Program-made: the position numbers and the translations under genes
Part shown: positions 16,150 to 23,769 of the stretch, one piece after another
How the letters are laid out: each line of letters begins with the position of its first letter
Position numbering within the stretch: the first letter of the stretch is position 1
NCBI GenBank assembly: GCA_033810155.1
Contig: JAPXKJ010000016.1
Span: 1 to 28,495 of the forward strand
Direction of reading: 5' to 3'
DNA: 28,495 nucleotides
From: UBA3907 sp033810155
GTDB taxonomy: Bacteria; Bacillota; Sulfobacillia; Fermentithermobacillales; Fermentithermobacillaceae
The notes under the pieces: model-generated
The model's input: only the letters and a program-made list of their open reading frames with translations
The model's database searches: none
Told to the model about the DNA's origin: nothing

Positions 16150-17901
16150 ATGGAAGGCTCTAATTGTAGATTGATCGATTACGTATTGAATTCTACGCAT
16201 GATGGCATTATAGCCATCGATAGCGAGGAGAAAATCCTTGTCTTCAATAAGGCGGCGGAAAGACTCTCTGGCAAGATGGCTACAGAGGTTATGGGGAATC
16301 GAGTCTCAGACGCAATTCCCAATACTAGACTGGACAAAGTTCTTCAAACCGGAATCCCTGAGATCAACCAGAAGCAGGAATTGGGCAACGCTGTTGTAGT
16401 TACTAACAGGATGCCGGTCACTGATCCAGATGGCAAACTTATAGGAGCAGTTGCAGTGTTTCGGGACATCACTGAGGTAAAGTGTTTGGCGGAAGAAATA
16501 ACGAATCTTAGAGAAATCCAGTCCCTTTTGTATGCTGTAATAGAGTCTACTCAAGATGCCATATCCGTTGTGGATCAAGGTGGCAATGGTATACTCATTA
16601 ACCCTGCGTACACTAAACTCACAGGGTTCTCAGAAGAGGCAGTAATTGGGCGGCCAGCCACTACAGATATAGCTGAAGGGGAAAGCGTTCACCTTCACGT
16701 ACTGAGGACAAAGAAGCCTATGGTCAACGCAACTCTCAAGGTAGGTCCCATGAAGCGATCGGTAGTTGTAAATGCAGCGCCAATCATGGTAGACGGAGAA
16801 CTCAAAGGAAGCGTCGCGGTAATAAGAGATGTGTCTGAGGTAATGCGTCTTACGGAAGAACTAGAGAATCTAAAAAGCGTAGTGAAGGGATTCGAACCTA
16901 AGTACACATTTGACGACATAATAACAAATAGTCCTCTAATGATCCAGGCTGTTGAACAGGCTCAGCGAGTTTCTTCGACGCCTGTTACAGTTCTTTTGAG
17001 GGGCGAAAGTGGGACCGGCAAGGAGCTTTTCGCGCATGCTATCCATAATGCTTCATCTAGGCATAGCAAGCCATTTGTTCGTGTCAATTGTGCGGCTTTG
17101 CCTCGCAATCTTTTAGAATCCGAACTTTTTGGGTATGTGGATGGAGCGTTCACAGGGGCGAAAAAAGGCGGGAAGAAAGGGCTGTTCCACGAAGCCGACG
17201 GCGGCACCTTGTTTTTTGATGAGATAGGCGCAATGGATGTGTCGGTGCAGGCGAGTCTTCTTCGCGTGCTGCAAGAAAGAGAGGTTGTGAGGATTGGCGA
17301 GTCTACCCCAACACCGGTAGACGTACGAGTTGTAGCTGCTACTAACGCACCACTTGAACAGATGGTAGCGTCAGGCAAATTCCGAGAGGATCTGTACTAC
17401 AGACTCAGTGTGATTCCAATACTCATTCCGCCTCTTAGGCAACGTCCAGAAGACATTGAAGTGTTATGCGATTATCTGTTGCCTAGGCTAAGTCAGAGCT
17501 ATGGGAGGTTTGTAGAGGGCGTTGATGAGGCCGTGTTGGGTGTGTTCGAGTCATACAGGTGGCCTGGAAACGTACGTGAATTAGAGAACGTTCTTAGCAG
17601 AGCGATCATCAACATGAAGTATCACGATAGGACAATACGTGTTGAGCACCTTCCACCCCTAGAATGGGAGATAGGCTACCCTCTTGAGGGAATGGGAAAT
17701 GAACACCCGCATGGTATTGACGGGCCTAAGACGCTGGAGAGTGCTGTCAGGAGGGCCGAAATCGATGCCATAGCACGTGCGTTGGAGCAGGTTTCATACA
17801 ACAGGACCGAGGCGGCGAGGATCCTAGGGATAAGTGTTAGAACTCTTTACTACAAGATGCAGAAATATGACTTCACAGACAAACGTACATCTCAATCCTA
17901 G
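16150..17901 (+). CDS. bkdR: PAS-domain sigma-54-dependent transcriptional activator (BkdR-like)
   Basis: Enhancer-binding protein that remodels sigma-54 RNA polymerase. Two PAS domains come first (about 8-110 and 125-235), presumably sensing a metabolite. The AAA+ domain (about 255-490) has Walker A GESGTGKE with K291, the sigma-54 contact loop GAFTGA at 332-337, and Walker B GGTLFFDEIG. The C-terminal Fis-type HTH is NRTEAARILGISVRTLYYKM. ATG 16150 sits near GGGGGCCCGG; TTG 16135 is less likely. It precedes a -24/-12 promoter and leucine dehydrogenase, so it very probably controls that operon, like B. subtilis BkdR. The name is by analogy; the ligand is unknown. Confidence 0.88.
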   Translation: MEGSNCRLIDYVLNSTHDGIIAIDSEEKILVFNKAAERLSGKMATEVMGNRVSDAIPNTRLDKVLQTGIPEINQKQELGNAVVVTNRMPVTDPDGKLIGAVAVFRDITEVKCLAEEITNLREIQSLLYAVIESTQDAISVVDQGGNGILINPAYTKLTGFSEEAVIGRPATTDIAEGESVHLHVLRTKKPMVNATLKVGPMKRSVVVNAAPIMVDGELKGSVAVIRDVSEVMRLTEELENLKSVVKGFEPKYTFDDIITNSPLMIQAVEQAQRVSSTPVTVLLRGESGTGKELFAHAIHNASSRHSKPFVRVNCAALPRNLLESELFGYVDGAFTGAKKGGKKGLFHEADGGTLFFDEIGAMDVSVQASLLRVLQEREVVRIGESTPTPVDVRVVAATNAPLEQMVASGKFREDLYYRLSVIPILIPPLRQRPEDIEVLCDYLLPRLSQSYGRFVEGVDEAVLGVFESYRWPGNVRELENVLSRAIINMKYHDRTIRVEHLPPLEWEIGYPLEGMGNEHPHGIDGPKTLESAVRRAEIDAIARALEQVSYNRTEAARILGISVRTLYYKMQKYDFTDKRTSQS

Positions 17902-17925
17902 CTATGTGAAAGCTTAGACAAAGTA

Positions 17926-17969
17926 TTGCGTGCAAGTGTTTGCGCGAACGGCATGAAAATACGCGCATA
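17926..17969 (+). promoter_or_regulatory. Candidate upstream activator sites for the sigma-54 regulator
   Basis: TTTGCGCGAA (17939-17948) and TACGCGCATA (17960-17969) form an inverted pair, matching at 8 of 10 positions, with centres 21 bases apart (two helical turns). A third near-palindrome, TTGCGTGCAA, lies at 17926-17935. They are about 100 bases upstream of the -24/-12 promoter, the usual position for enhancer sites. Confidence 0.55.
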
Positions 17970-18048
17970 TTTGCAGACCCTATTCGCACCACGTTTCGCT
18001 AGATGACGTGAAAGACTCGTAAGACGTCGTATCACTCATGGACAGAAG

Positions 18049-18065
18049 CTGGCATGGTTGTTGCT
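18049..18065 (+). promoter_or_regulatory. Sigma-54 (-24/-12) promoter of the leucine dehydrogenase operon
   Basis: CTGGCATGGTTGTTGCT matches the sigma-54 consensus YTGGCACG-N4-TTGCW closely. The key GG (18051-18052) and GC (18063-18064) have the obligatory 10-base gap. The expected transcription start is about 12 bases downstream, near 18076, leaving a 75-base leader before ATG 18151. Confidence 0.85.
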
Positions 18066-18150
18066 TATTACCTATGTTAGTCGATACTAGATGGCGGTTT
18101 CTAGAGGAATCTACAAGCCACCACAAATAACACAAAAAAGGGGGATTCAC

Positions 18151-19218
18151 ATGGAAGTTTTCAAAGCGCTGGAAGAAAGAGATTACGAGCAAGTGGTTTT
18201 CAACTACGACAAGGTTTCTGGGTTAAAGTCTATAATTGTGATCCACAACACCACATTGGGACCTGCTTTGGGCGGAGCGAGGATGTGGCCCTATAAATCC
18301 GAAGAGGAAGCCCTCACAGATGCTCTCAGGCTGGCTCGAGGCATGACCTACAAGAGTGCTGCAATGGGTCTGGGCCTTGGAGGAGGCAAGTCGGTAATAA
18401 TAGGAGATCCGGCCAAGGACAAGTCGGAAGAGTTGTTTCGGGCGTTTGGCAAGTTTATAGATACACTAGGTGGCAGATACATTACCGCAGAAGATGTGGG
18501 CACTACTACAGACGATATGGAAGTGATAAGGACAGCGACGGAACATGTAGTCGGATTGGCAGGTACTAGCGGTAATCCATCTCCGGTTACTGCATACGGA
18601 GTTTTCAGGGCAATGGAAGCATGCGTTGCCGAAGTATTTGGAAATGAGAGCCTTTCTGGGAGGAAAGTGGTGGTTCAGGGCGTAGGAAACGTTGGATATT
18701 TCCTCATCGAGGATCTACTTAAGGCCGGAGCGAAGGTATACGCTGCCGACATATTCCCTGATAAAGTCCAAAAGGCTGTGGAATTGGGAGCTGAGGCAAT
18801 ACCGGTTGAAGAGGTATTTGACATTGAATGTGATATTTTCGCACCTTGTGCTCTTGGCGGAGTGATAAATGACGAAACTGCAGAACGGCTGAAAGCAAGG
18901 ATCGTCTGCGGAAGCGCTAACAACCAGCTACTTGAAGAAAGACATGCCGTAGCCCTTGCTAAGAGGAACATACTCTATGCACCAGATTTTGTCGCCAATG
19001 GCGGCGGAGTCATAAACGTAGCTAGTGAACTGGCTCCAGGCGGATACAACAGGGATTGGGCCTTTAACAAGGTGTCGAAAATATATGACACGCTGACTTC
19101 GATATTCAGGATAGCCAAAGAGCAGGGAATCGGAACGAATGAAGCCGCGAACAAGCTATCTGAAGACCGAATAGAAAAAGCTCTTGCCCAGAAGAGAATA
19201 TACGTATCGCCCAAATAG
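18151..19218 (+). CDS. bcd: Leucine (branched-chain amino acid) dehydrogenase
   Basis: NAD-dependent oxidative deamination of leucine, valine and isoleucine to 2-oxoacids, giving NADH and ammonia. The Glu/Leu/Phe/Val dehydrogenase fold is clear: ALGGARMWPY, then MTYKSAAMGLGLGGGKSVIIGDP with catalytic lysines K68 and K80 at exactly the positions of characterised leucine dehydrogenases, then the Rossmann motif VVVQGVGNVGYFLIEDLLKAGAKVYAAD cut from about 170-200. The 355-residue length is typical. ATG 18151 has AAAGGGGGA upstream; the longer frame from 18091 lies after the predicted start site but has no ribosome site. First gene of the sigma-54 operon. Confidence 0.93.
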   Translation: MEVFKALEERDYEQVVFNYDKVSGLKSIIVIHNTTLGPALGGARMWPYKSEEEALTDALRLARGMTYKSAAMGLGLGGGKSVIIGDPAKDKSEELFRAFGKFIDTLGGRYITAEDVGTTTDDMEVIRTATEHVVGLAGTSGNPSPVTAYGVFRAMEACVAEVFGNESLSGRKVVVQGVGNVGYFLIEDLLKAGAKVYAADIFPDKVQKAVELGAEAIPVEEVFDIECDIFAPCALGGVINDETAERLKARIVCGSANNQLLEERHAVALAKRNILYAPDFVANGGGVINVASELAPGGYNRDWAFNKVSKIYDTLTSIFRIAKEQGIGTNEAANKLSEDRIEKALAQKRIYVSPK

Positions 19219-19267
19219 CTGGATGGGTTGCATATGTAGCAATTAAGGTACATGAGGAGGGAAGACA

Positions 19268-19480
19268 TTGGACAAAAGGGTCACTTTCAGGCAAGACAAC
19301 TGCAAGGGTTGTGGATTGTGCGTTGAAGCATGCCCTAAGAAAATCATCAAACTTGGAGAAGAAATCAACAAACTTGGATACCATCCTGCAGTAGTAGACG
19401 ACGAAGCACAGGCCCTATGCATAAGCTGTGCTCTCTGCGCTCGAATGTGTCCTGACGCGGTTATAGAGGTCTTTCGTTAA
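19268..19480 (+). CDS. vorD: 2-oxoacid:ferredoxin oxidoreductase, ferredoxin (delta) subunit
   Basis: A 70-residue protein with two [4Fe-4S] motifs, CKGCGLCVEACP and CISCALCARMCP, of the 2[4Fe-4S] ferredoxin type. It passes electrons from the catalytic subunits to free ferredoxin. TTG 19268 has GAGGAGGG (19254-19261) ideally spaced. The following genes encode alpha, beta and gamma, the delta-alpha-beta-gamma order shared by Vor and Kor enzymes. Confidence 0.9.
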   Translation: MDKRVTFRQDNCKGCGLCVEACPKKIIKLGEEINKLGYHPAVVDDEAQALCISCALCARMCPDAVIEVFR

Positions 19481-19500
19481 TCAAACAGGAGGTGAATGTT

Positions 19501-20613
19501 TTGGCAAAACCTATTCTTATGAAAGGAAATGAGGCTATAGCAGAAGCTGCAATTCGTGCAGGCTGCCGATATTTCTTTGGGTATCCTATAACTCCGCAGA
19601 ATGAGATCCCAGAGTATATGTCCTGGCGTCTCGCGGAGGTTGGAGGGGCGTTCGTGCAGGCTGAAAGCGAGGTTGCTTCCATTAACATGGTATATGGCGC
19701 AGCCGGAGCTGGGGGCAGGGTACTTATATCTTCCTCGAGCCCGGGTATATCCTTGATGCAGGAGGGAATTTCGTACATAGCTGGTGCCGAACTCCCGTGT
19801 GTGATCGTCAACATGGCAAGAGGAGGTCCCGGTCTTGGCGGAATACAGCCTTCGCAGTCCGACTATTTCCAAGCGACAAAAGGCGGAGGACACGGCGATT
19901 ATAAGCTCCTCGTATATGGGCCGTCTACTATTCAAGAAGCTTGCGACCTTATGGGAAAGGCCTTTGAAGTGGCTGAGAAGTACCGAAATCCAGTGATGAT
20001 CTTAGGCGATGGTATGATGGGTCAAATGATGGAACCAGTAGTCTTCCCAGAAGAGGTAGAGGCATCTTCCATTAGCGCAAAGCCATGGGCTACTACCGGA
20101 AAAAAAGGGCGACCTGCGAATTTGATTACATCGATATATCTAGATCCTGAAGTGCTAGATACTCATAACTGGAAATTGTACGAGAAGTATTCGCTCATGC
20201 GAGAACATGAGATCATGTATGAGACAAAGTATGCTGATGACGCTGAGTGGTTCTTGGTTGCGTATGGAACAATTGCGAGGATATGTACTGCGGTCGTAGA
20301 GAAATTGCGTAAAGAAGGCGTCAAAATCGGCCTTATCCGTCCTATCACTCTCTGGCCTTTTCCCTTTGAGGCGTTTGACCAGGTGGCTGAGCACGCCAAG
20401 GGCTTCTTATGTGTAGAGATGTCTACAGGACAGATGGTGGAAGATGTTAGACTAGCGGTTGAGGGTAGGGCGCCGGTGTACTTCTATGGTAGGACCGGTG
20501 GTGCTGTTCCGATGCCCAAGGGCATAGAAAAACGCGTGAGCGAAATGATAGCAGGTAAGACACCAATAATTACCGACTATTTCGAAAAGGCACACGGAGG
20601 TGACAACATATGA
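19501..20613 (+). CDS. vorB: 2-oxoacid:ferredoxin oxidoreductase alpha subunit (VorB/KorA-like)
   Basis: Large subunit of the enzyme that decarboxylates 2-oxoacids with CoA and ferredoxin. The N-terminal pyrimidine-binding domain shows KGNEAIAEAAIRAGCRYFFGYPITPQNEIPEYM and VQAESEVASINMVYGAAGAGGRVLISSSSPGISLMQEGISY; a transketolase C-like domain (about 240-350) contains VGLIRPITLWPFP. TTG 19501 follows CAGGAGGTG (19487-19495); GTG 19492 overlaps that site. The 370 residues fit. Context with leucine dehydrogenase favours branched-chain 2-oxoacids; 2-oxoglutarate remains possible because Kor has the same gene order. Confidence 0.88.
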   Translation: MAKPILMKGNEAIAEAAIRAGCRYFFGYPITPQNEIPEYMSWRLAEVGGAFVQAESEVASINMVYGAAGAGGRVLISSSSPGISLMQEGISYIAGAELPCVIVNMARGGPGLGGIQPSQSDYFQATKGGGHGDYKLLVYGPSTIQEACDLMGKAFEVAEKYRNPVMILGDGMMGQMMEPVVFPEEVEASSISAKPWATTGKKGRPANLITSIYLDPEVLDTHNWKLYEKYSLMREHEIMYETKYADDAEWFLVAYGTIARICTAVVEKLRKEGVKIGLIRPITLWPFPFEAFDQVAEHAKGFLCVEMSTGQMVEDVRLAVEGRAPVYFYGRTGGAVPMPKGIEKRVSEMIAGKTPIITDYFEKAHGGDNI

Positions 20614-21353
20614 AGCCCGTCTATTTGCGCCCCAAATCTCTTACTGATACGGTGACCCACTACTGCCCAGGATGTACTCATGGCATTGCGCATCGACTCG
20701 TAGCTGAAGTAATTGACGAGCTCGGAATCCAAGATGAGACTATCGGAGTTGCTTCCGTAGGTTGCTCGGTGTTTGCCTACAACTATTTCGACGTTGATTT
20801 TCAACAAGCTGCTCATGGCCGCGCACCTGCTGTGGCAACGGGCATTAAAAGGGTGTTACCGGATCACATCGTTTTCACGTACCAAGGCGACGGTGATCTC
20901 GCGTCTATCGGAGCGGCCGAAATTTTGCACGCAGCCGCACGAAGAGAGAATATAACAGTTGTATTCATAAACAACGCCATATATGGCATGACCGGAGGGC
21001 AGATGGCTCCTACTACTTTGGTTGGGCAGAAGACGACTACATCGCCTGGTGGAAGGGATCCACTTGCGCAGGGCTATCCCCTTAGGATGTCTGAGATTCT
21101 GGCTGACGTCGAAGGCTCTTACTACGTTGCCCGTTTTTCTCTGCACGATAATCCCAACATCATCAAGGCTAAGGCCGGCATCAAGAAAGCTTTTGTTAAC
21201 CAGATAGAGGGAAAGGGATTCTCCATGGTGGAATTGTTATCTAGCTGTCCGACTAACTGGGGAATGACCCCGGCTAATGCCCTTAAGTGGATAGAAACGA
21301 ACATGATCCCACAGTATCCCTTGGGTGAATTCAAGAGCGAAGGAGGGGAGTAG
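20610..21353 (+). CDS. vorA: 2-oxoacid:ferredoxin oxidoreductase beta subunit (TPP-binding)
   Basis: Catalytic TPP subunit. CPGCTHGIAHRLV and SVGCSVFAYNYFDVD begin the domain, HGRAPAVATGIKR follows, and the TPP/Mg motif is GDGDLASIGAAEI with NNAIYGMTGGQMAPTT at the end. The 247 residues are usual. ATG 20610 overlaps the alpha-subunit stop (ATGA) with GGAGGTGAC upstream, so the two are translationally coupled. It works with alpha, gamma and the ferredoxin subunit. Confidence 0.9.
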   Translation: MKPVYLRPKSLTDTVTHYCPGCTHGIAHRLVAEVIDELGIQDETIGVASVGCSVFAYNYFDVDFQQAAHGRAPAVATGIKRVLPDHIVFTYQGDGDLASIGAAEILHAAARRENITVVFINNAIYGMTGGQMAPTTLVGQKTTTSPGGRDPLAQGYPLRMSEILADVEGSYYVARFSLHDNPNIIKAKAGIKKAFVNQIEGKGFSMVELLSSCPTNWGMTPANALKWIETNMIPQYPLGEFKSEGGE

Positions 21354-21354
21354 C

Positions 21355-21900
21355 ATGGATCACCAGATAGTTTTCGCAGGGTTCGGCGGACAGGGAGTAA
21401 TGTTGATAGGTACCCTCCTTGCTCATGCCGGTATGGAAGAAGGTAAGGCTGTATCGTGGCTTCCTTCTTATGGACCTGAAATGCGCGGAGGCACCGCAAA
21501 CTGTGCGGTGTGCATATCAGATGAGAGTATAGCATCACCTGTGGTTGCAGAACCAACTGCTCTTGTAGCTATGAATTTGCCTTCTTTTGAGAAATTCATT
21601 GACGCAGTGGTGCCTGGTGGTTGTGTGATCATAAACTCTGATCTTATCGACGTTGATGATGTTCGCGATGATATCGGACTATACCGGATACCGGCGAATA
21701 CAGAGGCTCAGAATCTAGGCTCGCCACGCGTTGCTAACATGGTGTGTCTGGGCAGCCTCCTAGGAGTTCAGGAAATCGTTTCGGTAGAGACCGTGATTCG
21801 CGTTTTACCTACCGTGATTCATGAAAGGTACCACAACCTCTTAGGGGTTAATGAGAAAGCTATACGGCGCGGATACGAACTGACCCATATGGCAGAGTAG
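21355..21900 (+). CDS. vorC: 2-oxoacid:ferredoxin oxidoreductase gamma subunit
   Basis: A 181-residue gamma subunit: VFAGFGGQGVMLIGTLLAHAGM (dinucleotide-fold-like start), WLPSYGPEMRGGTANCAVCIS (the conserved SYGPEMRGGT block, thought to contact CoA), then VPANTEA-like IPANTEAQNLG and ANMVCLGSLLG. ATG 21355 directly follows the beta stop and its ribosome site GGAGGGGAG. It completes the four-subunit set. Confidence 0.9.
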   Translation: MDHQIVFAGFGGQGVMLIGTLLAHAGMEEGKAVSWLPSYGPEMRGGTANCAVCISDESIASPVVAEPTALVAMNLPSFEKFIDAVVPGGCVIINSDLIDVDDVRDDIGLYRIPANTEAQNLGSPRVANMVCLGSLLGVQEIVSVETVIRVLPTVIHERYHNLLGVNEKAIRRGYELTHMAE

Positions 21901-21934
21901 GATTCCAATATAAGATGGTATGTGAGGGAATGCA

Positions 21935-22669
21935 TTGAGCAATGACCGGATCGTAAGCACAAAAGATATAGAAAGTCTTCTTATATGTTTACCAGGCATT
22001 CAAAAAGCGCGGGTTGTCGTTGACGATTGGGGCGCCATTAAAGAAATTCATATTTTGTCTGGGCTAGATCGGAGTCCTAAGCAGATCGTAAGAGATGTGG
22101 AAAGTGCGCTCAAGGCTCAATGGAACATCACTTTGGATCGCCGAAAGGTATCTGTGGCCCAAGTGAGGACCAAGGCCCCCCCTTCTGACGACCGTTTGAG
22201 ATTTGTGAGCCTAGAAGTGAAGACTGATGCGAAGAAGGGCACTAGCGAGGTATGCGTTTCCCTCGAACGTAATCACGAAGACGAGATAGTTAGTTACACA
22301 GGAAGAAGCGAAGGAGACATAAGCCCTAGGTCGGTCCTATATGGGATTGCGCGTGCTACCTGTTTGGCAGCCAATCTTGCAATTCCACCATCAAGTGAGA
22401 TCTTTATCGACGACGTTCAGGTGCTCAAAGTAGGTCAGAAAGAAGCAGTGAACGTTTTAGTTGGGCTGTCAGGAGAAGGTGTTGAATGCCAATACCTTCT
22501 CGGCGCCGCTTTGGTACGAAGGGAAGTCGGGGAAGCCTGCGTTCGCGCTACCCTAGATGCGATTAACAGACGATTGGATGTTATAAAGGAAGCGAATTCA
22601 TCGAGTACTTCTAAGAACGTTCAAGAGAAGGTTCCAGAAAATGAGATGTCTGAGCGTTCAGAAGGATGA
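21935..22669 (+). CDS. Unrecognised two-domain protein; C-terminal half resembles the LeuA regulatory domain
   Basis: I do not recognise a named family. An N-terminal alpha/beta segment (about 11-78) has the memorable stretch GLDRSPKQIVRDVESAL and ends DRRKVSVAQV. The second domain (about 88-216) repeats a beta-rich then helix pattern: SLERNHEDEIVSYTGRSEGD, VLYGIARATCLAAN, IDDVQVLKVGQKEAVNVLV, then LLGAALVRREVGEACVRATLDAINRRL. This order, with its closing helix ALNRL-like, recalls the leucine-sensing dimerisation domain of 2-isopropylmalate synthase; that is inference by eye. Residues 217-244 are a polar tail. TTG 21935 follows GTGAGGGA. It comes 34 bases after vorC, so it is probably in the same operon. 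Confidence 0.7.
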   Translation: MSNDRIVSTKDIESLLICLPGIQKARVVVDDWGAIKEIHILSGLDRSPKQIVRDVESALKAQWNITLDRRKVSVAQVRTKAPPSDDRLRFVSLEVKTDAKKGTSEVCVSLERNHEDEIVSYTGRSEGDISPRSVLYGIARATCLAANLAIPPSSEIFIDDVQVLKVGQKEAVNVLVGLSGEGVECQYLLGAALVRREVGEACVRATLDAINRRLDVIKEANSSSTSKNVQEKVPENEMSERSEG

Positions 22670-22684
22670 AAATGCACAGACAAA

Positions 22685-22723
22685 ATAAGTGGCACTTTCA
22701 TGCATTTTGAGAGTGCCACTTAT
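22685..22723 (+). repeat. 16-bp inverted repeat between the unknown gene and xerD
   Basis: ATAAGTGGCACTTTCA (22685-22700) pairs with TGAGAGTGCCACTTAT (22708-22723) over a 7-base loop; the single mismatch is a G-U pair in RNA. No T-run follows on the + strand, but TTTT follows on the - strand side. It probably ends the sigma-54 operon or blocks readthrough into xerD. Confidence 0.7.
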
Positions 22724-22743
22724 GATGGAAGGATACCTGGGCT

Positions 22744-23631
22744 ATGCAAGACACAGTTGGGAAGTTTCTTGAGAGTTTAGAATATGAAAAGGGGCTATCT
22801 CAGAATACCTTGGAGTCGTATGGAGCAGATCTAAGGGACTATCAGATGTTTCTTCAAGACCATTCATCTGAGACGCTGATAGATGTTGCGCCATCTACAA
22901 TAGTCGGCTACTTGATGTTCCTCAGAAGAAAAGGCAGATCTACTGCAACAGTGGCAAGACGCTTAGCCTCCATAAAATCCTTCTACCGGTTTCTCCTTAA
23001 GGAAGGGTACATTGATAAGGACCCTTCCGAAAATCTCTCCTCACCTAGCCTTGAGCGCAGGTTGCCCAAAGTCTTGACTCTGGCTGAAATCGAGAGGCTT
23101 TTGGATCAACCTGATCCGTCTACGCCAATTGGATTGCGGGATAAAGCGATTCTCGAGGTACTTTACGCAACCGGCCTGCGAGTTTCTGAATTGACAAACC
23201 TTGACTTGGGCGACGTGGACCTTAGAGAGGGCTTTGTGCGTTGCATTGGAAAAGGGTCAAAAGAGAGAGTTGTCCCATTAGGAGAGATTGCCATAGCATC
23301 TACCAGGTCCTATATTGAGAATGGGCGCCCTACCCTTATCTTTGACCCGAAGGAACTTTCTTTATTTGTGAACCAGAACGGTGGTCGAATGACCAGGCAA
23401 AGTATATGGAAATTAGTTAAGAAATACTCGGAGAGAGCCCGTATCCCCAAAGAAGTTACGCCCCATACCATAAGGCATTCGTTTGCGACCCATCTGCTTG
23501 AACACGGTGCAGACATTAGATCTGTGCAGGAAATGCTTGGCCATGCGGATATTTCTACTACGCAGATCTACACCCATGTGACTAAAGATAGGCTTAAGGA
23601 TGTTTACGCGAAAAGCCATCCTCGCGCATGA
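22744..23631 (+). CDS. xerD: Tyrosine recombinase XerD
   Basis: Chromosome-dimer resolution recombinase acting at dif with XerC. The N-terminal SAM-like core-binding domain is at 1-85 (FLESLEYEKGLSQNTLESYGADL) and the catalytic domain has the full set R146 (ATGLRVSEL), K170 (GKGSKERVVP), H241 and R244 (HTIRHSFATHLL), H267 (MLGHADISTTQIY) and nucleophile Y276. The 295 residues match XerD. ATG 22744 has GGAAGGAT upstream. In many Bacillota xerD is followed by deoB, dacF and spoIIA genes; here a protease gene follows. Confidence 0.92.
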   Translation: MQDTVGKFLESLEYEKGLSQNTLESYGADLRDYQMFLQDHSSETLIDVAPSTIVGYLMFLRRKGRSTATVARRLASIKSFYRFLLKEGYIDKDPSENLSSPSLERRLPKVLTLAEIERLLDQPDPSTPIGLRDKAILEVLYATGLRVSELTNLDLGDVDLREGFVRCIGKGSKERVVPLGEIAIASTRSYIENGRPTLIFDPKELSLFVNQNGGRMTRQSIWKLVKKYSERARIPKEVTPHTIRHSFATHLLEHGADIRSVQEMLGHADISTTQIYTHVTKDRLKDVYAKSHPRA

Positions 23632-23769
23632 CGTCTCTAATTGGGTGCTTGGGCAAATCCATTGGCCGTATAGGCAAAGTAGGGTATTCCAACGTGAGAT
23701 TATGATAAGATGATATTGTTTTGCCACGCATGGTATGATTCGAGCAACGTGCGACCGGGAGGTGTCTTG

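Noticed and set aside
18091..18150. ATG 18091 as the start of leucine dehydrogenase
   Set aside because: It has no ribosome site and adds 20 residues absent from the family; ATG 18151 has a strong site and places the lysines at canonical numbers.
17902..18150. A tRNA or small protein gene in the longest gap
   Set aside because: No cloverleaf fold, CCA end or ribosome site with an open frame of use was found; the region is explained by the promoter and activator sites.
22690..22706. A sigma-54-like site TGGCACTTTCATGCATT ahead of xerD
   Set aside because: The gap between GG and GC is 9 bases, not the required 10, and the bases form part of the 16-bp stem. The coincidence with the stem explains the likeness.
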